A stretch of 64,000 nucleotides of DNA from NCBI GenBank assembly GCA_963726135.1, contig CAVSBE010000008.1, positions 124,001 through 188,000 of the forward strand. The letters run 5' to 3'. The notes beneath the pieces are model-generated. The model was not told where the DNA came from. It saw only the letters and a list, made by a program, of their open reading frames with translations, and did no database searches. This DNA comes from Bog-473 sp963726135. GTDB lineage: Bacteria > Actinomycetota > Acidimicrobiia > Acidimicrobiales > RAAP-2. Position numbers and translations under genes: made by a program. Shown piece by piece: positions 7,468 through 16,476 of this stretch (the first letter of the stretch is position 1; each line of letters opens with the position of its first letter).

Positions 7468-8925
7468 CTATTCGGGGATCAGGTGCCAGCCCGGGCGGGC
7501 CTTGGCCTTGTAGATGAACATGTAGTGGAGCAACAGCTTGATCCAGTGACCGCTGAGACCGATCTCGCCGAACGTGTCCTTCAGACTCCGGCCCGTGTTC
7601 GGGTACTTCACCAGGTCCGGCACGACCGGGTACATGGTCATGGACGCCGCGCTGCCTTGGCGCAGCCCGGACCCGGCCGAGGCGACGCACGCCGCCCCCA
7701 TGTCCGCCATCGAGGCCGTGCGGAGCTGCGCCAACTCCCCGTGTTGGATCATCTGCGCGATGTTGGTGGCGGCCAGCCTCCCCATGATCCCCGACGGCAT
7801 GCCGGTCCGAGGGGGTGACGGGGCGACGACGGTGCCGCCCGGTGACTTCCTCGGACGTGAGATCTGGTGGGGCGGGGCGAACGCAATGCCCACGGCGAAG
7901 ATGTTTGGGTAGCGGGGCACCTGGTAGGTCCTCGGCCAGTCCTCGGCCCGCCACTCCTCGAACGGTTTGCCCGAGTAGTCGGCGTCGACCTTCATGAACC
8001 CATTGGGGGCGAACAGCTCATCGGTGATGTCCGACCCGTCGGCGTCGTAGGCGTGAAGATCCACCCCGCGGAACGGCGGGAGCAGCATGGCGAAGTCGAA
8101 GAACAGTGAGTTCTCCGAACCATCCAGCTGCTCATAGTGGACGACGCCCTTCTCGACGCCTGTGACGTGGGCCCCGGTGATCGCCCGGATCGCTCGTTCC
8201 CGGAAGAGCGACTCGGTCCACAGCTTGGACGTCGTCTGGAACCCCCGCTGGGTGAAGGTCAGCCCGCCGACGCCGAAGTCCCCGAGCTCGTACTCGTTGG
8301 TCAGGTAGACGATGTCGGCCAGGTCGCGGACACCGGCCTGGCGCACCTCGTGTTCCACGTTGAACGCGTACTCGAAGGCCGCTCCCTCGCAGGTGCACGT
8401 CCCGTGCCCCATCCCGACGACGAGGACCTGGCGTTCACCGTTCTTCATCCTCTGGATCGCTGCCTGGAGGGCCGCCGACACGTCGACCGCATGGCCCGCG
8501 GTGCACACCGAGTAGGAGTGGCCGTCGGGTCCGAGTCCTGGAGTGGCACCGAAGTTGAGCTTCGGGCCGGTCGCGTTGACCAGGTAGTCGTAGTCCAGCT
8601 CGCCGTGTTCGCCGGCACGTGCCGGGTCGGTATAGGTGACCTCGACGTAGGGGCGTGGCCGCCCTGGCCCACCCTCCGGGTGAATAGTCGTCGCCAGCGC
8701 CTGATGGAACTCGATCCCCTTGCGCTTGTAGATCGGTCCGAGCTTGAAGGTGACCTGGTCGGTCTTCATCCTGCCCACCCCGACCCAGATGTTCGACGGA
8801 ATCCAGTTCCAGTTGGAGTTCGGAGTGACCACCACGACCTCGTCGGAGCGCTTGAGCATCCGGGTGAGATGGAGTGCGGCCGTATGGCCGGCGATGCCTC
8901 CGCCCAGGACGACGACTCGTGCCAT
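7468..8925 (-). CDS. sqr: Sulfide:quinone oxidoreductase
   Basis: 485 aa. FAD site VVVLGGGIAGHTAALHL at residues 4-20, second dinucleotide block LVVGMGHGTCTCEGAA, and a late FAVGIAFAPP segment. Cysteines in SVCTAGHA and CTCEGAA fit the redox and trisulfide-forming positions of SQR. The tail after residue 400 is hydrophobic/amphipathic (SGHWIKLLLHYMFIYKAK) and would anchor it to the inner face of the membrane, where it oxidises sulfide and reduces quinone. A CsoR/CstR-type palindrome lies 37 bp upstream of ATG 8925, so expression is probably released by persulfide or metal. Two small genes follow in the operon. Confidence 0.85.
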   Translation of the reverse strand: MARVVVLGGGIAGHTAALHLTRMLKRSDEVVVVTPNSNWNWIPSNIWVGVGRMKTDQVTFKLGPIYKRKGIEFHQALATTIHPEGGPGRPRPYVEVTYTDPARAGEHGELDYDYLVNATGPKLNFGATPGLGPDGHSYSVCTAGHAVDVSAALQAAIQRMKNGERQVLVVGMGHGTCTCEGAAFEYAFNVEHEVRQAGVRDLADIVYLTNEYELGDFGVGGLTFTQRGFQTTSKLWTESLFRERAIRAITGAHVTGVEKGVVHYEQLDGSENSLFFDFAMLLPPFRGVDLHAYDADGSDITDELFAPNGFMKVDADYSGKPFEEWRAEDWPRTYQVPRYPNIFAVGIAFAPPHQISRPRKSPGGTVVAPSPPRTGMPSGIMGRLAATNIAQMIQHGELAQLRTASMADMGAACVASAGSGLRQGSAASMTMYPVVPDLVKYPNTGRSLKDTFGEIGLSGHWIKLLLHYMFIYKAKARPGWHLIPE

Positions 8926-8961
8926 GTCAGACCTCCATCCGTCTCTAACCCCAGCCTACCA

Positions 8962-8979
8962 GATACCCCTGGGGGTATC
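8962..8979. promoter_or_regulatory. CsoR/CstR-type operator before sqr
   Basis: GATACCCC-TG-GGGGTATC is an 18-bp inverted repeat with perfect 8-bp arms. This G-tract palindrome is the classical operator form of the CsoR/RcnR/CstR family, a member of which is encoded at 9702-9971. Confidence 0.85.
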
Positions 8980-9014
8980 AAGCACAACAACGATTTGCCC
9001 CATCGGGCCACGAC

Positions 9015-9659
9015 TCATGCCGGTTCGGGCTGGGCCAAGCAGCGCGCCAGGAACTCGGTCAGACGCGAGGCGTCCCTGACGATCGACACGCCCTGCACGG
9101 GGTCCTTCGTGATGTCGAGCGAAGGGCAGAACACGTCGGCGTCACCACAGAAGAAGTGTGGCGAGCCGAGGACGCCACGCCATCCTCCTTCTTGCCAGTC
9201 CGCGAGCACGGCGGTGCGATCGGACTCGTCCGGCATGCCGACGCCCAGATCGCGCGCCAAGGATTCGAGCATGACACCGTCCGAGATGTCCCGGCCTTGT
9301 TCGAAGAGGGCGTCTCTGAGCGCGAAGCTGGTTCGCTCGCCAAGCTGGACATCGGTCCGATAGGCCCGGTTGGCCAGTGCGAGGGCATCGAGGGTCGAGC
9401 CCGGGAACCGGTCGACGTCCAGGTGACGAAATAGGTTCGGGGCGACCTGGTCTCGCAGGTTCTCGGCGTGCTCCCGGGTGACCGTGGGGTCGAGCGGCGC
9501 GCCGTTTACCAGCTCGAGCGGCCATGCTCGGACCCAGATCGCCACGTCGGTGCGACCGGTCCGGGCCCGCTGCTCTTCGATCGCCCGTAGTCCGACATGG
9601 GCGAAGGGACACCAGATGTCGGCGAAGACCTCGATGGTTGGACCCGTTGTTGTGCTCAT
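9015..9659 (-). CDS. DsbA family thiol oxidoreductase
   Basis: 214 aa thioredoxin-like protein of the DsbA/FrnE group. The active-site segment is FADIWCPFAHVG: only the first cysteine of CxxC is kept (CPFA), as in the 2-hydroxychromene-carboxylate-isomerase/mycothiol-linked branch. The cis-Pro loop is probably GSPHFFCGD near residue 165. No signal peptide, so cytoplasmic. It lies 42 bp after the CstR-like gene in an apparent MMPL-CstR-DsbA operon. A role with low-molecular-weight thiols or persulfides is inferred from context. Confidence 0.85.
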   Translation of the reverse strand: MSTTTGPTIEVFADIWCPFAHVGLRAIEEQRARTGRTDVAIWVRAWPLELVNGAPLDPTVTREHAENLRDQVAPNLFRHLDVDRFPGSTLDALALANRAYRTDVQLGERTSFALRDALFEQGRDISDGVMLESLARDLGVGMPDESDRTAVLADWQEGGWRGVLGSPHFFCGDADVFCPSLDITKDPVQGVSIVRDASRLTEFLARCLAQPEPA

Positions 9660-9701
9660 GCTGCTGCCCCTCGATTTCGTTGTTGTTTGGCGTTTCGCTG
9701 C

Positions 9702-9971
9702 TCACGCCAGCTTCGTGAACATCCGTTGGACCTCGTCGAGGGGATAGCCGGACTCCGCGGCCTCCTCGGGATGCTCGAGGCAATAGGTCAGTCCGCTGGC
9801 GATCAGTCGAAAGCCGACCTGCTCGAGTGCCTTGGTTGCGGCGCTCAGCTGGGTCACGATGTCGCGACACTCACGGCCTTCGGCCAACATCGTCTCGATG
9901 GCGTGCACCTGCCCCCCGACTCGCTTGAGCCGTAGGCGGAGATCCTCAACCACCTCGTCGGGTAGTTGCAT
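9702..9971 (-). CDS. CsoR/CstR family metal- or persulfide-sensing repressor
   Basis: 89 aa, all-helical DUF156 fold (LRLRLKRVGGQVHAIETML). Cys35 and Cys64 are 29 residues apart as in both CsoR and CstR, but the copper-ligand His four residues before the second Cys is Gly60. That two-Cys, no-His pattern is the one of CstR-type sensors that react with persulfides. AGGAGG sits before ATG 9971. It lies 58 bp after the MMPL gene. Predicted targets are the palindromes at 8962 and 12375. Assignment as persulfide sensor rests on residues plus SQR context. Confidence 0.85.
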   Translation of the reverse strand: MQLPDEVVEDLRLRLKRVGGQVHAIETMLAEGRECRDIVTQLSAATKALEQVGFRLIASGLTYCLEHPEEAAESGYPLDEVQRMFTKLA

Positions 9972-10029
9972 CGGTCGCTCCTCCTTCGTCGTCGTTGTCG
10001 GTGACCTCGTGAGGCATTCGGATCCCGTG

Positions 10030-12286
10030 TCAGTGGGAGAACTTCACCTTGGGCAGGATGCGTCCGAGCCACTTGGGCTGATGCCAGGCCCCGTGACCGC
10101 CTAACCGCAGCACGACCGGCAGCACCACCAGGCGCACCACCAGGGCGTCGAGCGCAACGGCGATGGCCAGGATCACACCCATCTCCTTGGGGGCCAGGGG
10201 TCCTGACAGAGCAAAGGTGAGGAACACGGCGATCATGACAGCGGCCGCCGACAGTACGACCCGCCCCGACGTGCGCATCGACCCGACCATGGCGTGCTCG
10301 GGATCTGGGTGCGTCTCGTAGCGCTCCTTTGCTGCCGACAGCATGAACAGCGTGTAGTCCATGGCGACCCCGAACACCATGGCTCCGAAGAACAGCGGGG
10401 CCCAGGCGTCGATGAAGCCCTGGGGTTGGAACCCGAGCAGACCGGACAGGATCACCGTTCTGGAAGATGAGCCGACCGATGCCGAAAGCGCCGGCCACGG
10501 ACAGGGCCGTGATCAGCACACCGAGCGCAGCGATGAGCGGCGCACCGAGGGCGATCAGGAGCAGCAGGAACCCGAGGATGCCCAGGATGGCGAGGACGAG
10601 TGGCGTGTACGACGCCAGCGACTGCTGGAGGTCGTGGTTCTCGGCCGCCGCCCCGCCGATCAGCGTCCCTGCCGGCAGCACCTGGCGGAGGTGGTCGATG
10701 GTCACACCGGTCGTGGTCGTCGATGGCCCGGTGGTCGGGACAACCTGGTCGAGGGTCCACCCGGCGTTGGTCGGCCCCGGGAGAACGCCAGCCACTCCGG
10801 AAGTGTGAGCGAGGGTGGAAAGGGCGCGGGACTGTTCGCCCTTGGGGACCACCACCTGGAGGGTGCCGGGAGCGCCCGGGCCGAACGCACTCGTCACCTG
10901 GTAATAGCCGACTCGGGCGTTGGCGCTGGCCGGCACGATGGTGATCGAGGGCATGTTGGTCCGCATCCCGATGATCGGCGTCGCGGCCAGGAGCAGCAGG
11001 ACCAAAGCGGCCGCACCTGCCGGGAATGGATGACGCCACAGGAACCTGCCCCACGCGTGCAGCATCCGGTCGAGTGAGCCCTGATCCTCGGGCCGAGGCC
11101 CTCGACGCAGACGGATCTTGCCCTTGTTGATGTTGGTCCCGAGCTTGCCGAGCACGGCGGGCAGGAGCGTCAGAGTTGCAGCCAGCACGGCGACGACGGA
11201 CAGCATGATCCCGAAGGCCATCGAACGGAAGGCCGGGCTCGGCACGACCATGATGGCAGCGAGAGATGCGAGCACTGTCAGAGCGCTGAACGCCACCGCC
11301 TTGCCGGCGGTGTCGACCGTCTCGGCGACGGACGCAACGATCGCCTCGCGGTCGCCCGGAGTCGCACCGCGGCGTTTGAGGGCGGCGCGGAAGCGCATGA
11401 CCAGGAAGAGGGCGTAGTCGATGCCCAGAGCGAGAGCGAACATCAGCGCGAAGTTGAGCGCCCAAATGGAGACGGGCATGAACTTGGTGGTGATGACCAG
11501 GGCGCCGGCAGCCACGAGGAGTCCGGCCATGGTCAGCAGCAGCGGCAGTCCGGCGGCCACCAGGCTGCCGAAGGCGATGACAAGGATAATGATCGTCACC
11601 GGCCACGACAGCATCTCGGAGCGCAGCATGGCCGAGCGGTTGGCGGTATTGAAGTTGGCCCACAGGGCGCTGTCCCCGGTCAGGGTCACGGTGACGCCGG
11701 ACGAGGACAGAGCGGCCAGCTTCGGCTCCACCGAGTCAGCCGCCTGCACCATTTTGTTTGAGTTGGCAGCCGATCCGGCGGTGATGATGGCGGTCTGGCC
11801 GTCCCGCGACACGGAGACCCCGGGTTGAGGTGGGACGACGGTGGATACCCGGGGATCGCTGCGCATGACGTTTGTCGCCTTCACCACCAAGGCCTGGGCG
11901 TGCGGGTCCGATGCAATCGCGCCGTGATGGTCGACGATGACAACCTGCAACGCGGTGGCCCCGAGCCCGGAGAAGTTCTTCTCGATGATGGCCCGGGCTG
12001 CCACGGATTGGCTGTTCGATGCCTGCCACCCCGCACCGGCGAGTGCGTTCTCCACATGGACGGCAAAGATCCCGAAGACGAGGACCACCAGGACCCATGC
12101 GATGAGCACCCTCCGGAAATGGGTGGCGGCCCACGCGCCAAGTCGGGCGAACGGGCCGGGACGGCCCGAGCCGACTGGGTTGTCGTCTACGCGACCGTTG
12201 TCTCGGATCTCGGCTGGCCGGTCCGCCACCTCGGTTCCCGCCGACACCTGCGCTGAGTCGAGATCGGTTCCTCGGGTCGCTGTCAT
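10030..12286 (-). pseudogene. MMPL/RND family transporter, single frameshift
   Basis: About 750 codons. The N-terminal half has MFALALGIDYALFLVMRFR and the C-terminal half has FGVAMDYTLFMLSAAKERYE, the paired GxxxDY(A/T)LF proton-relay motifs of MMPL exporters, with two large extracytoplasmic loops and about 12 membrane helices. The frame changes near 10452 (after GRLIFQNG), and the remainder (ILSGLLGFQPQGFIDAW onward) is in a second frame to the stop at 10030, so one base is gained or two lost. ATG 12286 is chosen for its AAAGGA site over upstream in-frame codons. Operators of CsoR type precede it. Substrate unknown. Confidence 0.8.
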
Positions 12287-12342
12287 GGGACGCATCCTTT
12301 GATCAGACCGGCACCCGCACTCGGAAGGGGAGCGTATGCACG

Positions 12343-12392
12343 GATACCTAGGGGAGTATGGAGAACGATACCATGATACCCCCCTGGGTATC
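12343..12392. promoter_or_regulatory. One good and one weak CsoR/CstR-type operator before the MMPL operon
   Basis: GATACCC-CCCT-GGGTATC at 12375-12392 has perfect 7-bp arms and matches the site before sqr. GATACCTAGGGGAGTATG at 12343-12360 is an imperfect second copy nearer the start. Two sites in front of the operon that encodes the regulator suggest autoregulation. Confidence 0.75.
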
Positions 12393-12652
12393 AAGACCAT
12401 CGGCGGAGCGGCGTGGATCGACGGGCTACTCGCGAGCCGGTGAATCAGGGCGACCCAATGGGATTCACATCCGAAGTGCCGGGTAGCCGGCCGCCCTCAC
12501 GGCCCGATCGAACCGCGCTGGCCACGGTGTAGACAGGTTGACCAGCGGACTGCGAGGGGATAGGTGACATACCCGAAACGTCCGTCGCCTGGCGTCCCGG
12601 TGCTGCCGGGACGGTGCCCTTACTGTCGTAGCCCCTCTCTCAACAGCAAGGA

Positions 12653-12666
12653 GGGTGCCCCGTACG
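12653..12666 (+). repeat. Repeat A left part, cut by IS110 element
   Basis: GGGTGCCCCGTACG is the left half of the dispersed palindrome up to its core; IS110 sequence starts directly after it. The truncated second IS110 copy has the same junction at 53207. Confidence 0.65.
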
Positions 12667-14125
12667 AATCCTCTTTGAGTCAAGACCCCAATTTCGGGGA
12701 CTTCCAGGCGCGACGAATCGAGCCGTCGTTGAAGGGCACGACGGCGTAGGGTTTCTCTGGGTTCGGGAGTGACTTCGCCGAAGAACCGGTCGCGCAGGGT
12801 GAAGAGCCGGTCACGCAGGCAGCGAGTCGTCCCTGAGTGTCCTCCCGGACCCCCTATCGGGCGTCGAGGAGGAGCTGGCGGTAGACGGCGTTGCTGATCT
12901 GGCGCTTGAGTGAGCGGAGGGCCTCTTTCTTGGTCTTGCCCTCGGCGACCTTGCGCTCGAAATAGATGCGTCCCTCTGTTCCAGGATTGCGGATCTGGGT
13001 GACGGCGGCCATGTGCAGCGCGTGGTTGAGCCGACGGTTCCCGCGTTGGGAGACGCGGTGGACGACTCGGCCGCCCGAGGCGAACTCGACCGGTGCCGTC
13101 CCGTTGTAAGAGGCGAAGGCATCGCGGTTGGCGAAACGGCGGACATCGCCGGCATAGCCGATGAGTTGCGCGGCGACGATCGGACCGACCCCATAGATCT
13201 CGGTCAGCGAAGTCCCCGACGCCTTGATGGCGAGGCGGATCCGGCGGTGCGACGCCTTGGTCTGCTCGTCGAGGCGGCGGACGTCGTCGAGGAGCTCGAG
13301 GGCCATGTCGTAGCGGACCTGTTCTGTTGGGGTCTCAGGCGTGATGTTGGCCAAGAACCTCTCGGCGTCAGAAACGTACATTTCCTTGGCGATTCCGCCC
13401 GGAGCGAGCTCGGCCAAGAGGGCATGGAGGCGACACACGACCCGAGTCCGATGGCTGCCGAGGTCGACATTGCGCTTGGCCAGGAGCCGGAGGACCTGGG
13501 AGTGGTCAGCCACCTCGACGCTGCGCAGGCTCGGGGCCCGAAAGGCGGCGACGGCGATCGAGTGGGCGTCATTGGGGTCGTTCTTGTTGGAACGACCGGT
13601 GGCGAGCACCCGGATGCGAGAGGCCAAGGTGGCCGGGACGTCGAGCACCTCTTCGCCCTGCGCTACCAGCTGTTGGGCCAACAGGTAGCCCATCCCGCCG
13701 GCCGACTCGATGGCCCACCTCCGCTTCTCGAAAGGCTCGGCCCAGCGGACCAGCTGTTCGACCTGACGACGGGTGGCCCGCACCTTGACGCTGGAGATCT
13801 CATCTTCAGCCTCGTCGATGGCCACCGCCGTGTGCGATGCCTTGTGGGGGTCGACCCCGATCACCACATTCATGACTACCTCCTTGGTTGATGTGAACCA
13901 CGGGGGCACTCCTGCTTGCGGATGTTCGTGCTCGATCCTCTTTTGAGCCACTCCGTGGGCGAAGCCCCGATGGGACACTCTTCGAACGAAAGCCACCCGA
14001 CACAAGCCGGGGGCAGGCACTACGAGAGCGACCCCACCGGGACCCCTTAACGCTAGGAAATCGCGCTAGCGCTCGGGGCTAAGTCTCAAGCAGGCACATC
14101 GGGGCTAGGGCGATCATCCCGACGA
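12667..14125 (-). mobile_element. IS110 family element, copy 1
   Basis: Left end is defined by homology to the second copy (both begin AATCCTCTTTGAGTCAAG right after a repeat A half at 12667 and 53208). The right end is estimated near 14125, where the sequence resumes as AAAGTGGGACACTTTGG, the right half of repeat A. Non-coding flanks are about 187 bp after and 250 bp before the transposase gene; IS110-family elements encode their target-choosing bridge RNA in such flanks. No terminal inverted repeats, as usual in the family. Confidence 0.7.
12854..13873 (-). CDS. IS110 family transposase
   Basis: 339 aa, apparently complete. N-terminal RuvC-like DEDD domain (VVIGVDPHKASHTAVAID; DPNDAHSIAVAA) and C-terminal Transposase_20 domain (SLTEIYGVGPIVAAQLIGYAG, ASYNGTAPVEFASGG, with the Ser of the second block as catalytic candidate). 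Start ATG 13873 is the first codon of the conserved fold; longer in-frame starts reach into the non-coding flank. A related copy lacking the N-terminal part is at 53373-53711. Confidence 0.95.
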   Translation of the reverse strand: MNVVIGVDPHKASHTAVAIDEAEDEISSVKVRATRRQVEQLVRWAEPFEKRRWAIESAGGMGYLLAQQLVAQGEEVLDVPATLASRIRVLATGRSNKNDPNDAHSIAVAAFRAPSLRSVEVADHSQVLRLLAKRNVDLGSHRTRVVCRLHALLAELAPGGIAKEMYVSDAERFLANITPETPTEQVRYDMALELLDDVRRLDEQTKASHRRIRLAIKASGTSLTEIYGVGPIVAAQLIGYAGDVRRFANRDAFASYNGTAPVEFASGGRVVHRVSQRGNRRLNHALHMAAVTQIRNPGTEGRIYFERKVAEGKTKKEALRSLKRQISNAVYRQLLLDAR

Positions 14126-14280
14126 CACGGACAAAGTGGGACACTTTGGACAGTGAAGATCCTCTATGGCGATTCCGTGATCACCGACTCAGATCGCTTC
14201 GGTCACTAGTAGGGCGCCGGATCGGAGCGACAAGCGTCGAGTTGGAGGGTAACCACCACTATCCGCGAAAGGAGAAGAGA

Positions 14281-14694
14281 ATGATCTTTCACATCAACCG
14301 CCTGACATTCAAGTCCGATCTCAGCGAGGAGCAGCGCCGAGCAGGTCTCGACCTGCTTCGCCAGGCGGGGGAAGCCAACCCTGCCGTGCAGTCGTACGTC
14401 GTGGGCCCCGACCTCGGAGGAGAGTTCGAATGGGGTGCCGTGTACGTGCTCGAGGATCTCGACGGGTACTGGGAGTACCTGACACATCCGGCGCACGTCC
14501 GCTCCGAAATGAACGGAATGGAGCTCATCGACCGGTTCGAGGCCTTCGACATCACGGACTCCGACGATCCCGAGCTCGGCGACAAGATCACGAAGCTACA
14601 AGCCCGAAACTACGAATAGCACCCCGAGCTCGCCGAGTTGGTGGCCCAGGTGCCGTCGTTCACTGTGCCCGACGCCAAAGACAAACAGCAATGA
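14281..14694 (+). pseudogene. Dabb/alpha-beta-barrel protein with in-frame TAG
   Basis: MIFHINRLTFKSDLSEEQR to KLQARNYE (112 codons) is a stress-responsive dimeric alpha-beta barrel domain with the typical HPAHVRSEMNG helix. TAG at 14617-14619 stops it, but the frame continues for 24 more codons (HPELAELVAQVPSFTVPDA) to TGA 14692, and the family often ends with such a HPELAELV tail. A GAG to TAG change is the simple explanation. ATG 14281 has AAAGGAGAAG upstream. The truncated protein keeps the barrel and may still fold. Confidence 0.65.
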
Positions 14695-15054
14695 CCCGCA
14701 CCAGCACGAGTGCCAACCCTGCATGCTGGCCGCATCATGGAAGCACTCAAGACGGCGGGTTTCCAGGTCTGCTCGTAACGGATTACGTGGTAGCCCAGTA
14801 CGCCGGTTAGGAGCGCACCGCGGTGACGGGGCTGCGCGAGTTCGGGCGACGCCGGGTCTGAGCGCCCAGCGGATTAGCCGCTAAGAGCCGACGTCGTACC
14901 TATCCCCTACCGGCACAACGGAGGCAGGGGCTCTAACGGTCGCTTTCGCATCGTGGTGGTGGCGCCCACGCCGGGTAGCTGAACGGTAAGCATCCTGGAT
15001 CGTGAGGGTTCCATGCCGGGGTGCGGGTTCACCGCACAAAGGCCGCGTGAACGC
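14695..15054. other. Intergenic stretch with diverged repeat A copies, no gene seen
   Basis: Contains TAGCCCAGTACGCCGGTTAG (14791-14810), a repeat A unit, and a weaker TATCCCCTACCGGCAC block at 14901. No reading frame with a ribosome site or recognisable protein. Confidence 0.5.
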
Positions 15055-16203
15055 TCACGGCTTGTAGGCGAACACCCCGTCGGCAGACCCGATGTAGACG
15101 ACCCCGTTGGCCACCGCCGGCGAGGAGACCACGGGGCGCCCGGTGGAGGCGGTCCAGACCTGCTTCCCCGTCGTCGCGTTGATCGCGTAGACATTGTTGT
15201 CGTAAGACCCGACGTAGACGACCCCGTTGGCCACCGCCGGCGAGGAGCGCACGACGCCGCCGGTGGGGGCTTTCCAGACCTGCGTTCCCGTCGTTGCGTT
15301 CAGCGCGTAGACGTTGCCGTCGTCGGAGCCGACGTAGACGAACCCGTTGGCCACGGCCGGCGAGGAGTACACGACGCCGCCGGTGGGGGCTTTCCAGACC
15401 TGCGTCCCCGTCGTCGCGTTCAGCGCGTAGACGTTGTGGTCGTCGGAGCCGACGTAGACGTTCCCGTTGACCACCGCCGGCGAAGATTCTACGGCGCCAC
15501 CGGTGTGGGTGGACCACATTTTCGTTCCCGTCGTTGCGTTCAGCGCGTAGACGTTGCCGTCGTCGGAGCCGACGTAGACGATTCCGTTGGCCACCGCCGG
15601 CGTGGAGTTGACGACGCCGCCGGTGGGGGTGGACCACATTTTCGTTCCCGTCGTTGCGTTCAGCGCGTAGACGTTGCCGTCGTCGGAGCCGATGTAGACG
15701 ACCCCGTTGGCCACCGCCGCGGAGGAGTACACAGGACTTAAAGTGGGATAGGACCAGACCTGCTTCCCCGTCGTCGCGTTGATCGCGTAGACATTGTGGT
15801 CCTGGGAGCCGACGTAGACGTTCCCGTTGCTCACCGCCGGCGAGGAGTACACGATGCCGCCAGCGTTGAAGATCCAGCCTGGCGCCCCCGTCGTGGCGTT
15901 CAGCGCGTGGACGATGTTGTCCTGGTCCGCGATGTAGACGACTCCGTTCGCCACGGCCGGCGAGGAGTACACGATCCAGCCGACGGGGGCGGTCCAGAGG
16001 GTCCCCATGCTCCCGACGTTGCTCAGGCTGATGCCGGTGTCAGGGCTCGAGCGACCGCCCGACGCCACGTAGCCGAACTGGGTCCAGTCGCACGCGCTCA
16101 GCGTCAGTGCCAGCGCCGCAATGACGAGCATCGACAGATGCCGAGCACGTGGGATTCGATGCACCCGCGCGCAGACCTTCTGGCTGAGGTTCGGGAGTTC
16201 CAT
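15055..16203 (-). CDS. PQQ-like beta-propeller lipoprotein with near-identical blades
   Basis: 382 aa. Signal peptide with lipobox LTLSAC at about residues 33-38, then eight 40-residue repeats of the form VVYVGSDDGNVYALNATTG, ending TPTGG.V.SSPAVANG. This is the PQQ/BamB-like propeller repeat; no PQQ ligands are evident, so it is likely a surface scaffold or binding protein. At DNA level the repeat is a 120-bp tandem array from about 15100 to 16020 with very little divergence. ATG 16203 is preferred because of GGGAGG upstream. A cousin is at 42388 and another at the right edge. Confidence 0.85.
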   Translation of the reverse strand: MELPNLSQKVCARVHRIPRARHLSMLVIAALALTLSACDWTQFGYVASGGRSSPDTGISLSNVGSMGTLWTAPVGWIVYSSPAVANGVVYIADQDNIVHALNATTGAPGWIFNAGGIVYSSPAVSNGNVYVGSQDHNVYAINATTGKQVWSYPTLSPVYSSAAVANGVVYIGSDDGNVYALNATTGTKMWSTPTGGVVNSTPAVANGIVYVGSDDGNVYALNATTGTKMWSTHTGGAVESSPAVVNGNVYVGSDDHNVYALNATTGTQVWKAPTGGVVYSSPAVANGFVYVGSDDGNVYALNATTGTQVWKAPTGGVVRSSPAVANGVVYVGSYDNNVYAINATTGKQVWTASTGRPVVSSPAVANGVVYIGSADGVFAYKP

Positions 16204-16408
16204 CGTGTCGCCTCCCGCCGCTCGATTCATCCGAGCGCCGTCGGATTGAGTCGCCCAACGCGGATCGCGTCGAATACCCGTCTTCATTGGAGGCTCTCCG
16301 TCCCCAGGCGCCGTGTGCCTGCTCGAAGAGTGGTCTAGCCGGACCTCACATGAACAGTCAACTGGGGTTTCAAGGCCCGGTGATCACCGAGTGACCTCAA
16401 CGGACGGG

Positions 16409-16435
16409 GTAGCCCCGAACGCCGGAACGGGGCAC
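16409..16435 (+). repeat. Repeat A
   Basis: AGCCCCGAACGCCGGAACGG followed by GGCAC: 6-bp arms GCCCCG/CGGGGC around an AACGCCGGAA centre. Lies between the divergent beta-propeller and DUF3089 genes. Confidence 0.75.
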
Positions 16436-16476
16436 GTTCGGATCGTCCGTAGTTCACGGACCGGCCATCATTGGTC

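Noticed and set aside
8137..9363. 408-codon plus-strand open frame
   Set aside because: Antisense to sqr and dsbA-like genes; its translation has no recognisable domain and is Arg/Asp-rich as expected from GC-skewed shadows.
9854..12400. Single 848-aa MMPL protein in one frame
   Set aside because: After residue about 650 this frame becomes low complexity, while the true MMPL C-terminus with its second GxxxDYxLF motif is in another frame ending at 10030.
15100..16020. CRISPR-like regular repeats
   Set aside because: The 120-bp periodicity is a coding repeat with an open frame of propeller blades; there are no unique spacers and no cas genes.
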